Positions 60,210-64,000 of a stretch of 64,000 bases of DNA are shown piece by piece. The translations under genes were made by a program, and so were the position numbers. The notes beneath the pieces are model-generated. The model ran no database searches and had not been told where the DNA came from. It saw nothing but the letters and a program-made list of their open reading frames with translations. This DNA comes from Tectiglobus sp965215755 (GTDB lineage: Bacteria > Pseudomonadota > Alphaproteobacteria > Rhizobiales > Hyphomicrobiaceae): the NCBI GenBank assembly GCA_965215755.1, contig OZ244119.1, forward strand, positions 4,774,001-4,838,000, written 5' to 3'. Position 1 is the first letter of the stretch; each line of letters opens with the position of its first letter.

Positions 60210-62213
60210 TTACTGACACCCCGCCTTTTGGAAGTTTCGGCAAGCCCCCTTGGAGCCGAGTGCACAGGCCGTTTGCAGCACAGCGCAGACATTGTTTTTG
60301 ACGTTGTTGTTCTGCTGCCGCGGTGGCTCATTTTCTTTCACACATTGGCGGCCGTTCCAGGCACTGTCCCCGTTGCAGGCACAAGCGCCCATCTGAGGTG
60401 ACCATGTGCGTCCGCCTGTGCATCTCTGGCGGCGAATGACGCAGCGCTTGCCGTTCCATACCCTGCGGCCGTCAACACAGACGCAGCGCCCCTGTGCTCC
60501 GACCCAGGTGCGGCCACGGCCACAGTTGCGGCCCTCAGACACGCAGCGCCCTTTGGAGTTGCGGTATTGGCCGGATCCACAAGGCTTGCGCACCCGAACA
60601 CAGCGCCCGCTGCTCGTCCGTCGGAAGCCGCGATTGCAGTAGCAATCACCTTCCGGGCTACGGTAGGCATTGCGGCCACAGTTTTGCAGAAGAACGCACT
60701 CACCACGGACAAGCTTGTAATTCTTGCCGCAACGCAGGCGCACGCACGAACGTCCGTTCCAGTTTGATTTATTCGAAGGACAAATACACCGCCCTTGGGA
60801 GCGGCTGAAAAACCGCCCACCGCTGCATCGGCTTGTCGTCACTGGCGTAACAGCCGATGCGCCTCCGCTTCCGCAACCCGGCACACTGGCACCACAGCGG
60901 TTCATGACGGCGCAGATCGCCTTGCGGCTGCCGAGCAACTGGAAGGTCGCCTTAAACGGCTCCAACGCGACGGTTACTTCGTTTTCAGACATGAAGTACT
61001 CAAGAGCCGGACTGCCTTCGCCGAACACGCCGGCGTTGGGTCCAATGCCAAGTTCCTGATTGGTCAGCGCCGGCTGGGCAGCCGCATCGCCGACGACTTC
61101 ACCGTTTGAAAACGAGATCTCGATTTCGCGGTTCGGTCCTTCCGCAAAAACCGGTCGCGCAGCAATGCCCTGACGAATCCGCTGTGCGTAAGCAGGGTAC
61201 GCTCCGTTGCGTCGGACAAGTACGCCCAGGCCGTAGCCTCCATCGCGATTGTCCTTAGCACAGTACGTCACCATCTCAACGCCCGGCACACGGACGCTCG
61301 CGGTGTAAACTGACTTGCCGCCAGCCACATTCAGGCGTTGGGTCTTATTCGACCAGCGTGACGTGGATGGCCCGCGTGCTACGGTCGGAAGCGTTGGCTT
61401 CTCCACCTGTGGTGTTGTTGTTGCCGGCGGCGATGTGTTTGTCGCCGTCGTAGTCCCGGTGGATGGGGCAGGCGTACCCTGGCCTGACAATCGCTTGACA
61501 AAAGCCCGGGCCAAATCTGCACGAAAGCCTGTCGGGAATTGCTTCAGAAACGCGTTCCAGCCATCAACGGAACCGATTTCTTTGGCAATATCGAATGCCT
61601 CCTTCTCCGTAATCGCTCCTGAGTTGCTCGGGGCTGGCTGCTGACCGCCCAGCGCGATTTCATACGATTTACAGGCATTGACGAATGAATTGATCTTGGC
61701 ATGCGCCCCGTTGAGCCGCAAACGGCTCGCCCGGTAGCCTGGTATTGTGTAATCAACCGCCAGTCGGCTGAGTAGCATCGTCCAGATCTTTGAATCATGC
61801 TTCGGGCGGATGATAACACCGGAAATTGCCTCGTTGGTGTTACCGACGCCGTAGATTTCACCTGCGATTTCCTGTTCTGCGCCTCCGCCGGAAAAGCGAA
61901 CTTTCACTTGTGCGCCATTTTTCAGATTTCCAGTATCGGCGCCAAGGATAACTGTCGAGGTCGATACGCTCGTACTTGAGCGGGCTTCGCAGACCGCTGC
62001 AACCTGCTGATCATCCGTTTCAGGGACGCCATAGACGAGACGGGCGGTAGTGCGGCCATTGTTCGATGGATCGTTGCCCTCGGTCAGTGTCCAGGTCATA
62101 CCGTTCTGGGCCTGGGAAGGTGTGCCGACCAATAGTCCTGCTAAGATAACCGATGCAGCAACATACATGAAACAACTGCGTATGACGTTCGCAGTGAGCC
62201 GAAATTGGCGCAT
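60210..62213 (-). CDS. Large secreted protein with a cysteine-rich tandem-repeat C-terminus
   Basis: The 667-aa protein has a signal peptide (about 1-36, cleavage near SQA-QN). An N-terminal domain (about 40-190) follows with GKNLKNGAQVKVRFSGG-like strands, then a Pro/Thr-rich linker (about 245-275), a second domain (about 285-440), and a C-terminal region of repeats with paired Cys (about 455-640). The repeats follow the pattern C-x-GG-x-W/F-x-x-G-x-C-x-C, for example CTGGRTWSPQMGACACNG and NGKRCVIRRQRC. About 30 Cys suggest many disulfides, so it is extracellular or envelope-associated. I recognise no family. Confidence 0.78.
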   Translation of the reverse strand: MRQFRLTANVIRSCFMYVAASVILAGLLVGTPSQAQNGMTWTLTEGNDPSNNGRTTARLVYGVPETDDQQVAAVCEARSSTSVSTSTVILGADTGNLKNGAQVKVRFSGGGAEQEIAGEIYGVGNTNEAISGVIIRPKHDSKIWTMLLSRLAVDYTIPGYRASRLRLNGAHAKINSFVNACKSYEIALGGQQPAPSNSGAITEKEAFDIAKEIGSVDGWNAFLKQFPTGFRADLARAFVKRLSGQGTPAPSTGTTTATNTSPPATTTPQVEKPTLPTVARGPSTSRWSNKTQRLNVAGGKSVYTASVRVPGVEMVTYCAKDNRDGGYGLGVLVRRNGAYPAYAQRIRQGIAARPVFAEGPNREIEISFSNGEVVGDAAAQPALTNQELGIGPNAGVFGEGSPALEYFMSENEVTVALEPFKATFQLLGSRKAICAVMNRCGASVPGCGSGGASAVTPVTTSRCSGGRFFSRSQGRCICPSNKSNWNGRSCVRLRCGKNYKLVRGECVLLQNCGRNAYRSPEGDCYCNRGFRRTSSGRCVRVRKPCGSGQYRNSKGRCVSEGRNCGRGRTWVGAQGRCVCVDGRRVWNGKRCVIRRQRCTGGRTWSPQMGACACNGDSAWNGRQCVKENEPPRQQNNNVKNNVCAVLQTACALGSKGACRNFQKAGCQ

Positions 62214-62585
62214 GAAATTCCCCTAAGCCTCGTCACTTTATGCACCCTGGAGTAAAAGCCGGGGCAAGGCAAACATCACCTGTTTCGATCGTTACCGAAT
62301 CCGCATTTCGCGTCCCAAGTGTTATCAGCAAGCCATAGTTATGGGGAAAGGCGGCCTTCCACGGCTGCGCTAGATCATCCTGCATTCCCGACTTCAGGTT
62401 CCTTGCTAAAGCTGACATTCCACAATGCCACTGTGACACCGCCATCTCGTCACTAGTCTGATCAAAACCACACTGCCGGACGGCCCAATCTGGTTGTTTT
62501 GATACGCGTCAATGCACAATTTTCTGATGCATTCACGATACGGACCGCCTGTCAGCACCATCGCAGCAAACCAGGAGAACAAGTT
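62214..62585. other. Divergent intergenic region
   Basis: These 372 bases separate the Cys-rich protein gene (minus) and the cytochrome c gene (plus). CCAGGAGAAC just before 62586 is the ribosome-binding site of the latter. I see no RNA gene or repeat. Confidence 0.45.
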
Positions 62586-62930
62586 ATGTGGACCGTAAGA
62601 ATCTTGATCGCCGCTGTCTGCCTTGTCCTGTTGATTTTTGCAGTCCCCCGCGCCCTCTCACAGGACATCAAAGCCGGGAAACTGCTTGCTGAGAAGCTTT
62701 GCGCCGGTTGTCACGCGATCGGGGCTGCCGGTGCAAGCCCGCTCAAGAAAGCCCCGCCGTTCCACGCGATTGCCAATCGCTATTCGGTTTGGTCGCTCCA
62801 GGAATCTCTGGCTGAAGGAATCGTGACCGGCCACCTGGAGATGCCCGAGTTCAAATTTAATCCGGATCAGATCTCGGATCTGCTGACGTACATGGATCAG
62901 TTCACAAAGCCTGAGACCAAAACCAAATGA
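62586..62930 (+). CDS. Small periplasmic c-type cytochrome
   Basis: The 114-aa protein has a signal peptide (about 1-25, cleavage near ALS-QD) and a single heme site CAGCH (C39, C42, H43), with Met86 in GHLEMPEF as the likely second axial ligand. Class I cytochromes c of this size carry electrons in the periplasm. The ATG at 62586 follows AGGAGAAC. Its stop overlaps the ATG of the VIT1-type gene (ATGA), so the two are translationally coupled; that pairing suggests a metal- or redox-related unit. Confidence 0.9.
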   Translation: MWTVRILIAAVCLVLLIFAVPRALSQDIKAGKLLAEKLCAGCHAIGAAGASPLKKAPPFHAIANRYSVWSLQESLAEGIVTGHLEMPEFKFNPDQISDLLTYMDQFTKPETKTK

Positions 62931-63655
62931 GCCACTCCAGCCTGGCACAGGATCATACCCGCGAGGCGATCCGGCATCGTCTGTCGCGACCTTTCAAGCC
63001 CTCATATGTGAGAGACTGGGTGTATGGCGGGATTGATGGGGCCGTCACAACCTTTTCCATCGTCGCCGGTGTGGTTGGCGCTGAGTTAGGGGCAAGGGTC
63101 ATTCTGATTCTTGGACTTGCCAATCTGCTTGCCGATGGGTTTTCAATGGCGGCCGGCAACTACAGTGCCACAAAATCGGAGATCGACGACTATCACCGCC
63201 TTGAGGCCATGGAACGCCATCACATCAAAACTGTGCCGGATGGAGAGCGCGAAGAGGTCCGGCAGCTACTCATGAACAAAGGGCTTGATGGTGCGGCCCT
63301 CGAGCAAGCGACCGACAGCCTCACAGACAATGAAGAGCGCTGGATCGATATCATGATGCGCGAGGAACACGGCCTGGCTGCCGTCAATCGATCACCCCTG
63401 AAGGCAGCACTGAGCACCTTTGCGGCGTTCATTATTTGCGGTGCTGTGCCGCTGGCGCCATTTGCGCTCGGTTTAAACGTTGCATTTGAGAGTGCGGTCA
63501 TTGCGACCGCGGTTGTCTTCTTGATTATCGGGGCAATGAAAAGCCAGTGGTCGTTAGCGCCAGCGTGGCGCTCAGCGGCCGAAACCCTCTTGATCGGCAC
63601 GGCCGCCGCTTTGGTTGCTTACCTGATCGGTGTCGCCCTCAAGTCGGTTGTATGA
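62927..63655 (+). CDS. VIT1/CCC1 family divalent-metal transporter
   Basis: The 242-aa protein has about five membrane helices and the family marks: YVRDWVYGGIDGAVTTFSIVAGVVGAEL at helix 1 and ANLLADGFSMAAGNYSATKSE at helix 2, with an acidic cytoplasmic segment (about 85-140) rich in Glu and Asp. VIT1/CCC1 proteins move Fe(II) or Mn(II) out of the cytosol. The start overlaps the cytochrome c stop by four bases. The bacterial membrane form usually exports iron and may need a redox partner, which would fit the coupled cytochrome, but that is inference. Confidence 0.9.
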   Translation: MSHSSLAQDHTREAIRHRLSRPFKPSYVRDWVYGGIDGAVTTFSIVAGVVGAELGARVILILGLANLLADGFSMAAGNYSATKSEIDDYHRLEAMERHHIKTVPDGEREEVRQLLMNKGLDGAALEQATDSLTDNEERWIDIMMREEHGLAAVNRSPLKAALSTFAAFIICGAVPLAPFALGLNVAFESAVIATAVVFLIIGAMKSQWSLAPAWRSAAETLLIGTAAALVAYLIGVALKSVV

Positions 63656-63705
63656 ATGCGTCGTCTAACGACAGGAGAAACCAAACCGATAGAATCTGTA
63701 TTGTC

Positions 63706-63737
63706 ATGGCTGAGCCAGGACGTTCAGGCTCAGCCAT
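63706..63737. terminator. Hairpin between convergent genes
   Basis: ATGGCTGAGCC (63706-63716) and GGCTCAGCCAT (63727-63737) form a perfect 11-bp stem with a 10-base loop, ten bases before the end of the convergent minus-strand gene. No T-run follows, but the position suits termination for both sides. Confidence 0.7.
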
Positions 63738-63746
63738 TCACGAGGA

Positions 63747-64000
63747 CTACCGTCCCTTCTCACTATCTTCCTTGAGGCCGCGCATCAGAGGCCCGTGAGC
63801 GGACAAATCAAATCCCGCATCTGACGTGATCTTCAAGATTTCTTCAGCGTCTTTTCCTCCGGCCGCCTCAGCAAGCGACCATAGCGTGGCCGATCGTGTC
63901 GCGCCGGCACAGTGCGCCAGAACCGGCTTTGGCAGTTCGGCCAGCGCCTTGGCGAACTCCTTCGACGCGCCAATCGAGAGTGTCCCGCTGGTCATCGGAA
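63747..64000 (-). CDS. DUF442/Blh-type phosphatase or sulfurtransferase, C-terminal part
   Basis: At the window edge about 84 C-terminal residues are readable (PMTSGTLSIGASKEFAKALA, LPKPVLAHCAGATRSATLWS). The HC-x4-R active-site loop of the DUF442 / beta-lactamase hydrolase-like family is present as HCAGATR, where relatives usually have HCRxGTR. Members act as protein-tyrosine-phosphatase-like or sulfide-related enzymes. The ATG at 63995 is likely internal, since the frame stays open to 64000 with a Pro before it, so the gene is cut by the window end. Its neighbour on the other strand is convergent. Confidence 0.85.
   Translation of the reverse strand, partial: PMTSGTLSIGASKEFAKALAELPKPVLAHCAGATRSATLWSLAEAAGGKDAEEILKITSDAGFDLSAHGPLMRGLKEDSEKGR

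Noticed and set aside
63700..64000. HCAGATR as a damaged tyrosine-phosphatase motif
   Set aside because: The family itself uses HC-x4-R, so the loop is intact in spacing and only one residue differs from the usual form. No loss of function is implied.
1..64000. CRISPR arrays, tRNA or rRNA genes, insertion sequences
   Set aside because: I saw no regularly spaced repeats, no tRNA T-arm consensus, and no transposase-like protein. I could not run a covariance search, so a small RNA gene could still be missed.

Overview
The window is chromosomal DNA from an alphaproteobacterium, most likely of the order Hyphomicrobiales (Rhizobiales). The support is a set of conserved alphaproteobacterial neighbourhoods: usg; prs / lipoprotein / pgeF / MidA-type methyltransferase / lgt; der / bamB / TPR anchor; and UbiK-like / YbjN / proC. 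The long BCCT osmolyte carrier would suit a marine or saline lifestyle, but genus cannot be read from this sequence. I saw no tRNA, rRNA, CRISPR array, insertion sequence or prophage.

Region 1 (1-11.2 kb): the start of pyruvate kinase (leaving the window), usg, a small membrane protein, a DUF4349-type protein, a TPP riboswitch that precedes an MmcQ/YjbR-like gene and thiC, an unknown protein, a BCCT transporter, a Pro-rich anchored protein with a very basic tail, a secreted esterase and a WecG/TagA-type glycosyltransferase. Region 2 (11.7-19 kb) is rich in envelope functions: a peptidoglycan-binding protein, a NodB-type deacetylase, a bactofilin, RlpA and an AMIN/Amidase_3 amidase, with an SDR that lacks the usual Tyr/Lys pair. 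On the minus strand at 14.3-14.6 kb there is an overlooked small-ORF locus whose ribosome-binding site matches the 16S anti-Shine-Dalgarno end over 13 bases.

Region 3 (19-28.5 kb): a VOC protein, a ThDP-dependent decarboxylase/synthase-like enzyme, a secreted caspase-like (C14) protein with a small secreted partner gene, a divergent LysR/tautomerase pair, a nucleotidyltransferase-fold protein, a DUF2161 nuclease-fold protein, and prs. Region 4 (28.5-42.6 kb) is mostly housekeeping: lipoprotein, pgeF, methyltransferase, lgt, holC, der, bamB, TPR anchor, sterol-desaturase-like hydroxylase, proC, YbjN, UbiK-like, and a class III CoA-transferase. Two tandem long inverted repeats sharing CTAGTGT ends lie beside proC, and one supplies its stop codon.

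Region 5 (42.9-52.4 kb) is a complete type I secretion locus in order: TolC-like outer membrane channel, a 1245-aa RTX protein, an ABC exporter, and a HlyD-type adaptor. The exporter carries an extra N-terminal membrane domain of about 310 aa, the adaptor is unusually short, and a 14-bp perfect inverted repeat separates substrate from exporter. Region 6 (52.4-59 kb) is an aromatic-acid catabolic cluster: gentisate 1,2-dioxygenase and a single protein joining a salicylyl-CoA-5-hydroxylase-like flavoprotein to a benzoate/salicylate-CoA ligase-like domain, divergent from an IclR regulator across palindromic AT-rich DNA, with VOC and 2-hydroxychromene-2-carboxylate isomerase-like proteins. Together they suggest salicylate to salicylyl-CoA to gentisyl-CoA to gentisate to ring cleavage. 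Region 7 (59-64 kb): small unknown genes, a cupin-like protein, a Cys-rich repeat secreted protein, a cytochrome c translationally coupled to a VIT1/CCC1 carrier, and the end of a DUF442-type phosphatase/sulfurtransferase gene.
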